This document shows positions 31,321 through 44,328 of a DNA stretch of 64,000 bases, piece by piece. This DNA comes from Ctena decussata (taxonomy: Eukaryota; Mollusca; Bivalvia; Lucinida; Lucinidae): NCBI GenBank assembly GCA_963989385.1, contig OZ022500.1, positions 113,749,842 to 113,813,841 on the forward strand, read 5' to 3'. Position 1 is the stretch's first letter, and every line of letters starts with the position of its first letter. A model generated the notes under the pieces. That model made no database searches. It worked only from the letters and a program-made list of their open reading frames with translations, and had not been told where the DNA came from. The position numbers were made by a program, and so were the translations under genes.

Positions 31321-33510
31321 ATACAGGTACTTTGGACAAATGAATAAACACTAATACCGTATATATAATAATATCTGTCACTGCATAACAAATGACTACC
31401 TGAGAAGCCCTACCTTATTGTTTACTAAATTTATTAGCCCGGAAAAATAATTCAGTTTACAGGAAAATCATAGTAAAGTTATTATAGTCAGTAAAAAGAG
31501 AGATTTTGCATTTTTCCAACCAACTTGTATGTGCGTGAAATTATTTATGTCCATGATTCTAGCTTCTTGTTTTTGGTGTGTTTTTTTGTATTTATTTATT
31601 TTTTAAATTTATTTGTATATCTATCTTCTAGTTAGGAGATTCTAATGAGTTATCACAACATATATTTCATGGCAAAACGACATTATCAAAAATTCTCAAC
31701 AAAACGATCCCTATTTATGGTATAATTTTCAAGCCCCACTAACACCCAGCCCCTCCCCCCTCCCCCAAAACACATATCTCGGCACCTTCCATCCCCACAA
31801 GTTATCCAGAACCTCACCAGAACGCGGTGGTCTGGATCCGGGCCTGCACACCTACTGCAAGCACAGTAAGCCCTTGCCCTATGTTCCAAATCAGTAGGAC
31901 GCCCCAGCATTAGAAGTTATATACAGCACCATCCCACCCTCTAATTTTGACAAAGTGGCTTTCAATACAGATTCAGTCAGAAATAGGAGATACATCTCCT
32001 GTACAGTAATTGGCTTCATATTTCCATTAATTTTCTATTACTAGCCAAAATATAAAAGTGTGTTAACTCAGAACTATTTAGGATAGGATAACGAATCTGT
32101 GAAAATTAATTGTAGGGTAGAAATAGCTTTATTACTCATAGTTTTCCCCTTTTTTTAATATAAACATAGAGAATTAATATCTCAGAATACATAAAATTTT
32201 ATATTTTCCACTTGAAAAAGTTTTAGGTTCCAGACCATTAGACTGACACAAAGAAGGACAATAAGATATGCTGGAATTACAGTAGTTTGTTAGTGTCCAA
32301 ATATTTAGGTAACTTATGGTATAAAAATAGAAGGAAAAGAAAAGAAACAGAAAAAAAATCAATAAATAAGTGTTATGAAAAATGTTATACAATTCGGTTC
32401 ACATCTGCGTTTTTCTGCATTTTAACATGTGCATGTTTTAATATATATATTGTCGCTTTTTCCCAAAAATACATAATAAAATACTAAATAAAATGTTTCT
32501 CTAGAGCAGAATAAACTGAAATATACCGTAATCAGGTTGATCTGTGCAGACCTGTCCTTAGTGCTTTAAAGTTTGTTCCCAAGTTATACATTGATTTATT
32601 TTTATGTATTCTCAAAGTATCATAATTAAGCATACTGACAGACCAATAAAGGGTGGTTGGTGATGATGATTATAAGATAAATTGTGTTAATATTCTCCAT
32701 AACAACCCATGTTGTTGTACCTCATTAGAACTGCCTCATCAAGGCTGCTCTAATAACAGTAGTTTATAATTATGGTTTGGATCGAATCCCATCTCCTCTG
32801 CACCTCAGTAAATAGTTATATCAGGAACACAAATGACATTGAAATTCTTATAAAGTATGAACAGTTCAAGTACGATGCAGAAATAATGGCCATTATGCAT
32901 GGAAAATATCTTTAAAATATTTTAATAAAAAAAATGGACTATTTACAAATTGCATTATCTGTCTCCAAAACAATTTATGACAATTTTTTTTATTTAGTTA
33001 CGATCTCAGAATATTTTGCTTCTGTTTGGAATATTTAACAAACACCAAAAGTACGATATCTGTTGCACAACATAAAATGTGATGTAAAACTTATTTTGAG
33101 ATAATATTTATGAACAAATATATATTTTATCATTGACTTTTTGAGGAAAAAAGGAGAGAGAAAAAACAGTAATAAAACTGATATATGCACTCTAGAAATG
33201 TTTACTGTATATATGGTAATGTTCTGTGATTTCATAAATTGACAGCCCCCTACTGTTTATTGGAGTTCTGACACACTCTAGTAGCTGCTACTGTTAGAAA
33301 ATTACAATATACAGTCCTAACAGGTAGCTTGTCACATACATATTTTGATAACTGCCTGAATGTGCACTGTAGAACAACAGATATACCATATTAATCCTAT
33401 TAAATACCCAGGGGGTGTTTCATTTTACGAAAAGGGGGTGGGGGGTGGGGGTTATTCAGAGCCTAGATTGTAGTTAATCAGTCACTGCCAAAAAAAACCT
33501 CTTAAGTAGC
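31321..33510. other. AT-rich gene-free interior
   Basis: No exon with good splice borders was found on either strand. Around 31630-31720 and 32690-32790 there are faint remains of the foldback MITE family ('attagaactgcctcatcaagg'). Confidence 0.4.
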
Positions 33511-33514
33511 AATA

Positions 33515-33665
33515 TAAGGTGATGGGTATACTTTCAGAAGAAGCAATTAACTCTACTATTTTTGCCCCCTTTCTCAGTATAGGGTCAACTCTTTAAGAGA
33601 AGACCACATTTCAAAAAGCTACTTTAATTATCCAGAGAAGCAAACAGGAATTCAAAAAGTTTAGA
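33515..33665 (+). repeat. Dispersed MITE-like repeat (AAGGAAAGAATTT family), copy
   Basis: 'gggtatactttcagaagaag', 'tttttgccccctttctcag', 'agaccacatttcaaaaagct' and 'ccagagaagcaaacagg' occur in family order. Confidence 0.5.
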
Positions 33666-34007
33666 TAGCCTTATTTTAGGAAAAGAGGTAGCTAGAGCAG
33701 GGTTTTTTATTAGGATGAATATGGCATATGTGATATTTTTTTCACTGACCAAGGAAAAAAGAGCAAAAGGACATACTAGTTGACTCTCCTCCATAAATAG
33801 GGATAAAATCAATGAAATGTTAAAAAGAAATACAAGTACAAAAAAATTAAAGAACAATGAGGCCATTTTTTTTCCTTCACACTTTTGCATTTGCCATTAT
33901 TGTTCAAATGTGAATATTCGGACTAACCATTATATGCATTGCAGTACATGTCTGTAATTTCCCAATTAAGGTAAAAGCCCATTTCATGTATATCTCCTTT
34001 CTTAAAA

Positions 34008-34105
34008 CGATAGGCCCCACAATAGCTCAATCAGTTAAGCACTGGTCTGCTAAGCCAGTGGTCCAGATCCAAATCCCGCTAGAGGTGGAAATCTGTGTAT
34101 TTTCT
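34008..34105 (+). mobile_element. Degraded tRNA-derived SINE head
   Basis: 'ggccccacaatagctcaatc' and 'gttaagcactggtctgct' match the head of the SINE at 29113, with a mutated B box 'gatccaaatcccgc'. The tail is not recognisable. Confidence 0.55.
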
Positions 34106-35729
34106 TAAATTCTCCTGTTTTCAGTGACCATCACAAATCATAAATTGGGCAGATAAATATACTTTTAATAGCAATCATTATCATGCCTAGGATGTAATGT
34201 TTTATGAGAAAGTTAATTGAAATATTCAGGGTGTAAATCTTTAAGTCTTGCATAATTACTTCCCCTTATAAACCATCCACCTAAATCCACTAGTCCGCTT
34301 GTGATCATTATTCATGACTGAAAATCTTAAATGTTGAAAGATGTAAAATAAAAATGCATATTTTTGTGTCAACACTGACATCGGTCCAAGTAAATTTGGT
34401 CCAACAGGTAAATTATATATAGTCAAGGATTTTTTTTAATATTCGTTCCCATGAGTGAAATATATGTCCTATTATTTGTTTTAATGTATGAACTAGTATC
34501 TATCGATCTATCAAAATATTAGTAATGCTAAAAGAAAGTCAAAAAGATTGTCACTGATTCAGATAAATTTGGCCCAACAATTTTCCAGTATGATCCAACA
34601 GGTAGCCGGTCCATGTATTACTCCATATGAGTCCAAGTTCCAGCAGTCCAAGTGATTTAATACAGCAGATAACTGTATCACATAATTTGTAATAATTTCA
34701 TCTTTTCAATTTATCATGTGTACAAGTATATAAGTACAGGTTGCATTAAAAATTATATGTCTCATGAAGTGTGCTAGATTTATTGAATCATTACGCAAAA
34801 AGTTTATTTGTCTTTAAACTTGTTTTATAAATAGCATAATTTTTCTTTTCGTCTGCCAGCTTGCTTTCTACTTTCAGCATAACTTCTACATAGAAATGTA
34901 ACTGTTCCACTTATATATTCTGCAATGAAAACTTTTCTAAAATTATCACATGTAAAAAAAAAAGAAAACTGATCTGTATAACATTTGACAGGTTCATGTC
35001 AAAGTATTCATTTCCACTGCCAGTAATGTTATGTGCAGCTGAAGGTAAAAATAAAAATAAATCAAAAGAAAAATAAAATAATAAAAAGGAAAATGAAATG
35101 TTATACACATCAGTAAAATGATAGTTTGGATAAAATATATTTTTTTTCTTTTTTGAAAACATTTGTTTTTTTTTCTTAATGGGAAAGACAGCTGGATTTT
35201 TTTAGTATGACTATTTACTAAATCAGATCAAAGTTTAAAAGTTAATTTTAGAATTCAAATTCTTTGAATGGTTTGACTGGTAATTATTGTTTTGCAATGA
35301 CACTTACATCTAATTATCAGTGTTTATTTTTAACCATTCAAACTACCTGTTACCTGTATGAAAATTTGGTCCAACAGGTAACTTGTCCAAGGATTACACC
35401 GGTGCAGTCCGAGTTGGACCAGTCCAAGGTCCAATGGTCCAAGTGATTTGGTCCAAGGATTACACTGGCAAGGTTCTCTTTACTGGCCACACACACAAAT
35501 ACCTTAATGATGTGGAGGGGCTTTATGGCTAAAACAATACCTGAGCTAGTCTACCCTACTCAGTGTGATAATTCCTGCAAATGTTTACAGGCGCCCGTAA
35601 AAATAATGGGTAATGGACTGACAGCTGGTTGCCAGTTGTTCTACCTTAAATTCTAATGAAATTTTTTACAGTGTAGAGCTGTTCTTCTGCCATTTTGACA
35701 AAGGGGTAAAACTTTGACAGAGCAAACAG

Positions 35730-35796
35730 TTTCAATTTTGGCAGACATAGCAGAGTGAGAGGCTCATACTCTGCTATGTCTGTCAAAATTGAAATA
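35730..35796. repeat. Hairpin of about 30 bp arms
   Basis: 'tttcaattttggcagacata' and onwards pairs with 'tatgtctgtcaaaattgaaa' around a short centre 'gagtgagaggctcatactc'. Confidence 0.8.
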
Positions 35797-35834
35797 GACA
35801 GTAGAGTTCAGTGATCTTCCACCATTTTTAAAAA

Positions 35835-36420
35835 AGGTAAAAACTTTAGTCTCTGAAAAGTGAGGCAAAAATGCTGAGTTTCTTCCTTTGAATTCCTGTT
35901 TGCTTCCCTGGATAAAAAAAAGCTTTTTTAGCTCACCCGAATGAAGTTCAGGAAGAGCTATTGTACTACCCCCAGTGTCGGCGTCAGCCTTGGAGGCGGC
36001 GTTAGCAAAATGTCAAAGTTTTACATTAAAGTTTTTTAGGTGATGGGCAAGGCGCTGTCAGGCCAGCTATCCTGTCCCAGTGACAGGTCTTTTATAAATA
36101 TGGCCTGCTCCAAAGAGGAAACAAATTTGCTGCACCAGCCACAGCGCCTCTGACAGACTTGTGAGGGTAGAGTTCTCTGTTCTTCTGCCATTTTTACAAA
36201 GGGAAAAACTTCTTTATCCAAAGAAGCAAAAAAGGTAGTAACAAGACCTACATTTTTTGCTTCCTTAGATGAAGCTTTTTTAAATGGGGTCTGCTCTAAA
36301 AGGAGAAAACTGCTCATTGAGGAGCAAATTCTTTCCTAGGAGCAAATTCTTTCGTATCAGAATTGACCCTCATTGAGAGAGAAGGAAAATGCAGTTGCTT
36401 CCCTTGAAGGTTTACAAAAT
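35835..36420 (-). repeat. AAGGAAAGAATTT-family repeats (minus) split by a short hairpin-ended element
   Basis: Family words appear in inverted order: 'cctgtttgcttccctggat' (35886) and, after the insert, 'gaggagcaaattctttc', 'aattgaccctcattgag'. Two or more copies are joined. The insert is 35927-36093. Confidence 0.45.
35927..36093 (-). mobile_element. Short hairpin-ended element, minus copy of 7747-7906
   Basis: On the plus strand it opens TTTTTAGCTCACCC, 'gaatgaagttcaggaagagc', then a GGC-rich spot and 'aaagttttttaggtgatggg', and closes 'ctgtcccagtgacaggtctt'. This is the reverse of the 160 bp element at 7747-7906. Confidence 0.7.
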
Positions 36421-37345
36421 CACCTTAAGCACAGATGGAAATACGTTGAAGCCTGTGTGCCCCCAGGCCTCTTCGTAGGTACGCCCTTGAAATATATCTA
36501 TTATTATTTTGTTTTCATAATTGCAAAATAAAAAAATTACAAATAACTTCTAAAATGTTTATCAAGCGCATTTTAGCAATACATTAAGCTACAAACGCAC
36601 ATTTTAGCAATACATTAAGTAGACTAGCTACTAGTCTGATAATGAATTTTTATCCCAAATCAAAAATAGTAAGTTTTCATCCATTCTATGGCCAGTCTAT
36701 AAATAATGATTCTGCTCCCTTTCTTATTGGTACATTATCAAAAGAAGAAGTTGAGCCAGAGAGTATAGACTAGCTACAAATACTGAACTTATATATTAAT
36801 TATGAAAATGAGATAAGGAGAAAATTCTTCTTCCCCTAGTGGCTAGGCTATACATTAAGCATCACACCAGAGAGCATCTCATTTTCATATACAGTCAGAC
36901 TTAAGTTAAGCATCGCCTGAATAAGTTGCACCGTAGAAGGAGGTATATTTCAAGTAACATTATCACAGGAATGTTTTTACTTTTCACATCAATATTCTGT
37001 CTAAATATTCTTCACCATCCAAAAAACTGAAACATTTGAAATTTTATTTAATGCATATCAAATATGCTGATTTGTCGAATATGAAATTAAACATTCAAAT
37101 AATTGGGGGTGATCTGAGGTTTTGTTTTTTTGGGGGAGCATGCCCCCGGACCCCTCTAGCTTAGCTTCAAGATTTCATCACTCGCCATGGCCGCACTGGT
37201 CAAAATTTCCTTCCAACGGGCCTGCAACTTTATTAAGTTACACACCTACCAATCGCTTGCATGCAAAACCGCGGTTCAGAACGCACATCCATGTGAGGAG
37301 TTAGGCACCAAACTGGAACTGAAAAGTTCTAGTTACAATGAAGCT
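36421..37345. other. Gene-free stretch
   Basis: No exon or element end is clear. A short direct duplication ('cattttagcaatacattaag') occurs at about 36570 and 36600. A G/C hairpin around 'gggggagcatgcccccg' lies at 37131-37147. Confidence 0.4.
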
Positions 37346-37347
37346 TT

Positions 37348-39002
37348 TTTATTAGCTCACCTGAGCCAGCGGCTCCGGGGGAGCTTATAGGATGGTAAGG
37401 CTCCGTCGTCCGTCGTCGGCCGTCGGCCGTCCGTCAACAATTTCAAATGACTTCTCCTCTGAAAACGCTGGGCCAATTGTAACCAAATTTCATATGTGGC
37501 CTCCAGAGGAAGGGGGAAGGAAAAGTTGTTCAAACATTCCTGGTCACATGACCAATATGGCCGCCATGCCCATATATGGTAAAAACTTTAAAAAAATCTT
37601 CTTCTCCAGATCCAATAGGCCGATTGCCTTGAAACTTGGTATGTAGCATTGGGTGTGCAAGTACTACCAAGGTTGTTCAAATTATGACCTTGGGTTGACC
37701 TTGACCATTTTGACGGTAAGGTCAAATTTTCTTCCCTGTGCATTTTTATGGCAAAATGCTAGAACATAAGACATCTTGGAAACTAATGAAGATTTTGGGC
37801 TAAAAATTGGTATCTACAATCATCTTAATGAGTACATGAAGATTTAGGAGTACAAGAGGTCAAGGTCATGTTTTGACCTTTGACCCAGAACTCTGATATT
37901 TTGACAAGTTCAAACAATCTCCTCAAAAGCCACTGGGCCAATGGAAACCAAATTTCATATAGAGCCTCCAAGGGTTGAGGGAACAAAAATTTATTCGTAT
38001 GGTCCAGGTCACATGACCAACATGGTCGCCATGCCCATATATGGCAAAAACCTTTAAAAATCTTCTTCTCCAGAACCAGTTGCCCGATGGCCTTGAAACT
38101 TGGTATGTAGCATTGGGTAATCAAGTACTATCAAGATTGTTCAAATGATGACCTTGGGTTGACCTTGGTCTTATTTACGGCAAGGTCAAATGTGGGAAAA
38201 TGCTAGAACATAAGATTTCTTGGAAAGTTTTGAAGAATAAGGCCTAAAAATTGGAGTATGCAGTCATCTTAATGAGTACATGAAGATTCATAAGTACAAA
38301 AGGTCAAGGTCATTCTTTGACCTTTGACCCAGAACTCTCATATTTTGACAATTTCAAACAATCTCCTCAAAAACCACTTGGCGAATTGTAACCAAATTTC
38401 ATATAGCCTCCAGGGTTAGAGGGAATAAAAATTAATTCAAACGGTCCAGGTCACATGACCAACATGGCTGCCATGCCCATATAAGGTAAAAACCTTTAAA
38501 AATCTTCTTCTCCAGAACCAATCGACAGATGGCCTTTTAACTTGGTATGTAGCATTGGGTATTGAAGTACTATCAAGATTATTCAAATTATGACCTTGGG
38601 TTGACCTTGACCTTTTTTATGGCAAGGTCAAATATGGGTAAATGCTAGAACATAAGATTTCATGGAAAGTTTTGAAGATTTTGGCCTAAAAATTGGTAAA
38701 TACAGTCGTCTTAATGAGGTCATGAAGAATTATGAGTACAAGAGGTCAAGGTCATTCTTTGACCTTTGACCGAGATCTCTCATATTTTGACATTTTCAAA
38801 CATTTCCTCAAAAGCCACAGGGTCAATTATAAACACATTTCATATAGAGCCTCTAGAGCTTGATTGAACAAAAATTTGTTCAAACGTTCCAGGTCACATG
38901 ACCAACATGGCCGCCATACCCATTTATGGTATAAGCCTTTAATATTTTCCTTCTCCAGAACCAATCCACAAATGGCCTGTAAACTTGGTTCAGTAGCATG
39001 GA
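37348..39002 (-). mobile_element. Hairpin-ended element with ~440 bp units, minus strand, 5' truncated
   Basis: The plus-strand start is TTAGCTCACCTGAGCCAGCG then 'gctccgggggagcttatagg', the reverse of the 3' end seen at 974. Three to four units of about 440 bp contain 'gaaacttggtatgtagcat', 'gaccttgggttgacctt' and 'gtcacatgaccaacatgg'. It ends abruptly at 39002 where the 185 bp array begins. Confidence 0.75.
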
Positions 39003-41945
39003 ATACTAGAGAATACTAGAAACTCTTTTTCTCATTTAAAATACACTGTCTACAAATGTCACAGTTGTTGCAGACCAGGGATGGGCAATTTTTTTCATTG
39101 TCACAGTTGTTACACTTGTCGCGCTTTTTTTTGGCTGTCTCATCAAAAAAGAATTTCAGCATTAATTGTTTTAGTCACGGTTTGTCTCAGTTTGTTTCAC
39201 AATGAAACTCTTTTTCTCATTTAAAATACACTGACTACAAATATCACAGTTGTTTCAACCCAGGGATGGGCCAATTTTTTTCATTGTTCTACTTGTTACA
39301 CTTGTCGCGCTTTTTTTGGCTGTATCACCAAGAAATATTTTAGCCATAAATTGTTTAAGTCACAGTTTGTCTCAGTTTGTTTCACAATGAAACTCTTTTT
39401 CTCATTTAAAATACATTGTCTACAAATGTCACAGTTGTTGCAGACCAGGGATGGGCCAATTTTTTTCATTGTCACAGTTGTTACACTTGTCGCGCTTTTT
39501 TTGGCTGTCTCACCAAAAAAGATTTTCAGCATAAATGTTTTAGTCACGGTTTGTCTCAGTTTGTTTCACAATGAAACTCTTTTTCTCATTTAAAATACAC
39601 TGTCTACAAATGTCACAGTTGTTTCAGACCAGGGATGGGCAATTTTTTTCTACGTCACAGTTGTTACACTTGTCGCGCTTTTTTTTGGCTGTCTCATCAA
39701 AAAAGATTTTCAGCATTAATTGTTTTAGTCACGGTTTGTCTCAGTTTGTTTCACAATGAAACTGGTTTTCTTAGGTAAAATACACTGTCTACAAATGTCA
39801 CAGTTGTTTCAACCCAGGGATGGGCCAATTTTTTTCATTGTCACACTTGTTACACTTGTCGCGCTTTTTTTGGCTGTATCATCAAGAAATATTTTAGCCA
39901 TAAATTGTTTAAGTCACAGTTTGTCTCAGTTTGTTTCACAATGAAACTCTTTTTCTCATTTAAAATACATTGTCTACAAATGTCACAGTTGTTGCAGACC
40001 AGGGATGGGCCAATTTTTTTCATTGTCACAGTTGTTACACTTGTCGCGCTTTTTTTTGGCTGTCTCACCAAAAAAGATTTTCAGCATAAATGTTTTAGTC
40101 ATGGTTTGTCTCAGTTTGTTTCACAATGAAACTCTTTTTCTCATTTAAAATACACTGTCTACAAATGTCACAGTTGTTTCAGACCATGGATGGGCAATTT
40201 TTTTCAACGTCACAGTTGTTACACTTGTCGCGCTTTTTTTTGGCTGTCTCATCAAAAAAGATTTTCAGCGTTAATTGTTTTAGTCACGGTTTGCCTCAGT
40301 TTGTTTCACAATGAAACTGGTTTTCTTAGGTAAAATACACTGTCTACAAATGTCACAGTTGTTTCAACCCAGGGATGGGCCAATTTTTTTCATTGTCACA
40401 CTTGTTACACTTGTCGCGCTTTTTTTGGCTGTATCACCAAGAAATATTTTAGCCATAAATTGTTTAAGTCACAGTTTGTCTCAGTTTGTTTCACAATGAA
40501 ACTCTTTTTCTCATTTAAAATACATTGTCTACAAATGTCACAGTTGTTGCAGACCAGGGATGGGCCAATTTTTTTCACTGTCACACTTGTTACACTTGTC
40601 GCGCTTTTTTTTGGCTGTCTCACCAAAAAAGATTTTCAGCATAAATGTTTTAGTCACGGTTTGTCTCAGTTTGTTTCACAATAAAACTCTTTTTCTCATT
40701 TAAAATGCATTGTCTACAAATGTCACAGTTGTTGCAGACCAGGGATGGGCCAATTTTTTTCATTGTCACACTTGTTACAAATGTCACGCTTTTTTTGGCT
40801 GTCTCATTAAAAAAGATTTAAGCCATAAACTGTTTAAGTCACAGTTTGTCTCAGTTTGTTTCTCAATGAAACTCTTTTTCTCATTTAAAATACATTGTCT
40901 ACAAATGTCACAGTTGTTGCAGACCAGGGATGGGCCAATTTTTTTCATTGTCACAGTTGTTACACTTGTCGGGCTTTTTTTTGGCTGTCTCACCAAAAAA
41001 GATTTTCAGCATAAATATTTTAGTCACGGTTTGTCTCAGTTTGTTTCACAATGAAACTCTTTTTCTCATTTAAAATACACTGTCTACAAATGTCACAGTT
41101 GTTTCAGACCAGGGATGGGCAATTTTTTTCAATGTCACAGTTGTTACACTTGTCGCGCTTTTTTTTGGCTGTCTCATCAAAAAAGAATTTTAGCATTAAT
41201 TGTTTTAGTCACGGTTTGTCTCAGTTTGTTTCACAATGAAACTGGTTTTCTTAGGTAAAATACACTGTCTACAAATGTCACAGTTGTTTCAACCCAGGGA
41301 TGGGCCAATTTTTTTCATTGTCACACTTGTTACACTTGTCGCGCTTTTTTTGGCTGTATCATCAAGAAATATTTTAGCCATAAATTGTTTAAGTCACAGT
41401 TTGTCTCAGTTTGTTTCACAATGAAACTCTTTTTCTCATTTAAAATACATTGTCTACAAATGTCACAGTTGTTGCAGACCAGGGATGGGCCAATTTTTTT
41501 CATTGTCACAGTTGTTACACTTGTCGCGCTTTTTTTTGGCTGTCTCACCAAAAAAGATTTTCAGCATAAATGTTTTAGTCACGGTTTGTCTCAGTTTGTT
41601 TCACAATAAAACTCTTTTTCTCATTTAAAATGCATTGTCTACAAATGTCACAGTTGTTGCAGACCAGGGATGGGCCAATTTTTTTCATTGTCACACTTGT
41701 TACAAATGTCATGCTTTTTTTGGCTGTCTCATTAAAAAGATTTAAGCCATAAACTGTTTAAGTCACAGTTTGTCTCAGTTTGTTTCACAATGAAACTGGT
41801 TTTCTTAGGTAAAATACACTGACTACAAATGTCACAGTTGTTTCAACCCAGGGATGGGCCAATTTTTTTCATTGTCACACTTGTTACACTTGTCGCGCTT
41901 TTTTTGGCTGTATCACCAAGAAATATTTTAGCCATAAATTGAAAT
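39003..41945 (+). repeat. 185 bp satellite-like array with higher-order structure
   Basis: About 16 units of 185 bp, opposite in orientation to the array at 17786-20640. Units contain 'tttgtctcagtttgtttcac', 'tctacaaatgtcacagttg' and 'acttgtcgcgctttttt'. At least four unit types recur from 39383: A, B (a deletion after gatgggc), C ('ggttttcttaggtaaaat') and D ('aatgcattg' with 'acaaatgtca'). The order reads roughly ABC ABC AD ABC AD C, so the 555 bp trimer repeats at 39383, 39937 and 40862-41232. Long frames across units are repeat artefacts. A decayed unit continues to about 42000. Confidence 0.85.
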
Positions 41946-42283
41946 GGGCCATTTTTTATAGTCACACTTGTTACACTATCTTTAGTTGCATCATCAAGCA
42001 AAAATTAGCTGTTCAAAATTTATATATATAATCAGTTGTGCTCAAAGCTGAAGAAGGCACCTGTTACAATTGTCACGTTGTTACGGCGTAACAAAAATGC
42101 AGCCTTTCGGAAATCTGCTATCTTTTTATGCAGTATCTAATGTGATCGGTACCTGATGTTTTGTTTATGCCTCAACACCTGGACATAACTGGCGAGCAGG
42201 AATAGACTTACCCCTTGGACAGTGACCAGCTGTGGACAGTGACCAGCTGCACTCAGGGACTTTGTGGAAAATAGCCATGGTGT
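41946..42283. other. Decayed array edge and unique sequence
   Basis: 41944-42010 still shows 'tcacacttgttacac' and 'catcatcaagcaaaaattag', a diverged 185 bp unit. A direct repeat 'acagtgaccagctg' follows at about 42219-42250. No gene. Confidence 0.4.
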
Positions 42284-42410
42284 CCAAAGCCTCGCCTATA
42301 AGACGGGTGCAAATTTTTGGGGTCATTTCGGCGGGAAAAATCCCCGTCTTATAGCTGAAGAAATATGGTATGCCCTAAATATTCTATATATTGGGACACC
42401 TAAAAAACTC
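42284..42410 (-). repeat. TACCGTA-type repeat fragments
   Basis: 42284-42372 matches 13955-14062 ('cgcctataagacggg', 'ccccgtcttatagct'). It is followed by 'tatggtatgccctaaat' and 'atattgggacacctaaaa', which resembles the ends of the 9286-13950 element. Confidence 0.45.
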
Positions 42411-42484
42411 AACATGACGTCCTAAAAACTGGAAAGTTTAGATTTTCAATGCATTAAAGCTTATTTTATACAGATGGAATTGCA

Positions 42485-42552
42485 AACAGTATAGACCCTG
42501 ATCAGACTGCTTTAGAAGCAGTCTGATCTGGGTCTGCACTGTTTGCTTAGAT
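42485..42552. repeat. Palindromic MITE core (GCAAACAG family)
   Basis: 'gcaaacagtatagaccctga' pairs with 'tctgggtctgcactgtttgc' through the centre 'cagactgctttagaagcagtctg' (in parts). Same family as 1940-2080. Confidence 0.65.
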
Positions 42553-42594
42553 TTTTACACTAGTTACCCTGATATTTGGATGTCAGTATGAGTC

Positions 42595-42865
42595 AGAGAG
42601 GTCCCATGGTCGAGTGGTTAGAGTGACTCGGTTATGGTGTAGAAAGTTGCCAGAAGGTCGTGAGATCGCGCCCAGGTTTCGCCATCCGACAACTGGAAAA
42701 CTCTCTGTCAACCCACCAATAAATGGGGACCTTCTTTGAATCTGGGAAGGATAGGGCAGCAAAAGGAGAGGGATGGGCTCCCCTTTCATCTGCTGTGCCC
42801 AAGATACAGTGGGTCTCTAACCCCCACTGCCCTTATGGCTATTAGGCTATGGGAAACCTTTACCT
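42595..42865 (+). mobile_element. tRNA-related SINE, third family
   Basis: The head 'ggtcccatggtcgagtggtt' has an A-box-like start and 'ggtcgtgagatcgcgccc' a weak B box. The body 'aagatacagtgggtctctaac' is followed by an end of 'acctttacctttt'. No clear target duplication. Confidence 0.55.
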
Positions 42866-43047
42866 TTTCATGAGCGAACAAGATCCGGCTGGTCCTAAGA
42901 ACTAATCCTGATACTCATGATCTTACATGATCCCTAGGAAAATATCAGTCAAATATGATCAAAATGGACAGTCTGTCAGGAAAATCAGAAAAACAAGACC
43001 TGTCACAGGGACAGGATAGCTTGCCTGACAGCGCCTTGCCCATCACA

Positions 43048-44220
43048 TAAACTAGAAGGTTGTCCAGGAACAACTGGTCGAGCCCGCTGTTTGCTTTAGT
43101 GACCTATAAGTGTGTCAAGACTAAGTAACTGCTTCACTCTAGAAAGAAGCCAAAAAACATCATGCTTAGCCAGCATTTTCTTCTTTTTTTTTCAAATTTT
43201 CACAAAGGAAAATAAGTAGAAGTGATGACCCAGACAAGCTCAATTTATGACTGTTACAATATCTGACCTTCAAGTGTGACCTTGACCTTGGACGTACCCA
43301 AACACATATGTCACTTGACACTTCCACTCATCAAGATGAACAATTGTGCCAAATTATTTTGAAATCCATCCGTAAATGTAGAAGTAATGGCTCGGACAAG
43401 CTCAATTTATGACCATTTTATCATTTGACCTTCAAGTGTGACCTTGACTTTGGACCTACTAGAACAAATGTTCCAAACGGCACTTCTTCTCATCAAGGAG
43501 AACAACTGTGTTAAATTATTTTGAAATCCATTTGTAAATGTCAAAGTTATGGCTCAGACAAGCTCAAATTATGGCCATTTTATCATTTGACCTTCAAGTG
43601 TGACCTTGACCTTGGACCTACCGGAACAAATGTTTCAAATGGCACTTCTATTCATCAAGGAGAACAATTGTGCCAAATTATTTTGAAATCCATTTGTAAA
43701 TGTATAAGTTATGGCTCGGACAAGCTCAATTTATGGCCATTTGATCATTTGACCTTCAAGTGTGACCTTGACCTTGGACCTACCTGAACAAATGTTTCAA
43801 ATGGCACTTCTATTCATCAAGGAGAACAATTGTGCCAAATTATTTTGAAATCCATCCATAAATGTAGAAGTTATGGCTAGGACAAGCTCAATTTATGGCC
43901 ATTTTAACATCCTACCTTCAAGTGTGACCTTGACCTTGGACCTACCTGAACAAATCTTTCAAATGGCACTTCTACTCATCAAAGAGAACAATTGTGCCAA
44001 ATTATTATGAAATCCATCCATAAATGTATAAGTTATGGCTCGGACAAGCTCAATTTATGGCTATTTTATCATTTGACCTTCAAGTGTGACCTTGACCTTG
44101 GACCTACCTGAACAAATGTTTCAAATGGCACTTCTACTCATCAAGGAGAACAATTGTGCCAAATTATTTTGAAATCCATCCATAAATGTAGAAGTTATGG
44201 CCCGGACAAATCCGGACGGA

Positions 44221-44256
<36 letters not shown>

Positions 44257-44328
44257 CACACTCACGGACATACACCGAACTGACATTGTAACAACTATGT
44301 CTCGCTCTCCGCAAGCGGGCTCCACAAA
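43048..44328 (+). mobile_element. Nested element with 162 bp units and GGGCTCCACAAAA end
   Basis: The left part has GGTCGAGCCCGCTGTTTG; the right end is 'ctccgcaagcgggctcc' followed by ACAAAAA, so the ends are inverted (GAGCCCGC / GCGGGCTC). The core has seven units spaced 161-163 bp; 'gacaagctc' lies at 43233, 43396, 43557, 43719, 43881, 44043 and 44205. Units contain 'ttcaagtgtgaccttgacct'. It ends with a CGCA simple repeat (44218-44257). Confidence 0.75.
44218..44257. repeat. CGCA microsatellite
   Basis: Nine to ten CGCA units, within the nested element just before its 3' hairpin. Confidence 0.95.

Larger units (their letters stand above)
31032..35467. mobile_element. Candidate 4.4 kb element bounded by TTGGACC-rich inverted repeats
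   Basis: The left block (31037-31137, continuing after a SINE at 31303-31320) contains GTGTAATCCTTGGACCAAAT, 'cacttggaccattggacc', 'ggtccaactcggactgcac' and 'acctgttggaccaaat'. The right block (35368-35467) carries the same pieces in inverted order. Degraded partial copies occur at 34378-34410 and 34583-34660. The 4 kb between is AT-rich and free of recognisable genes or repeats apart from SINE and MITE fragments. It could be a large non-autonomous DNA element; the superfamily is unknown. Confidence 0.5.

Noticed and set aside
39351..41609. Series of 60-114 codon frames with similar hydrophobic peptides
   Set aside because: They follow the 185 bp satellite unit, shift frame between units and occur on both strands.
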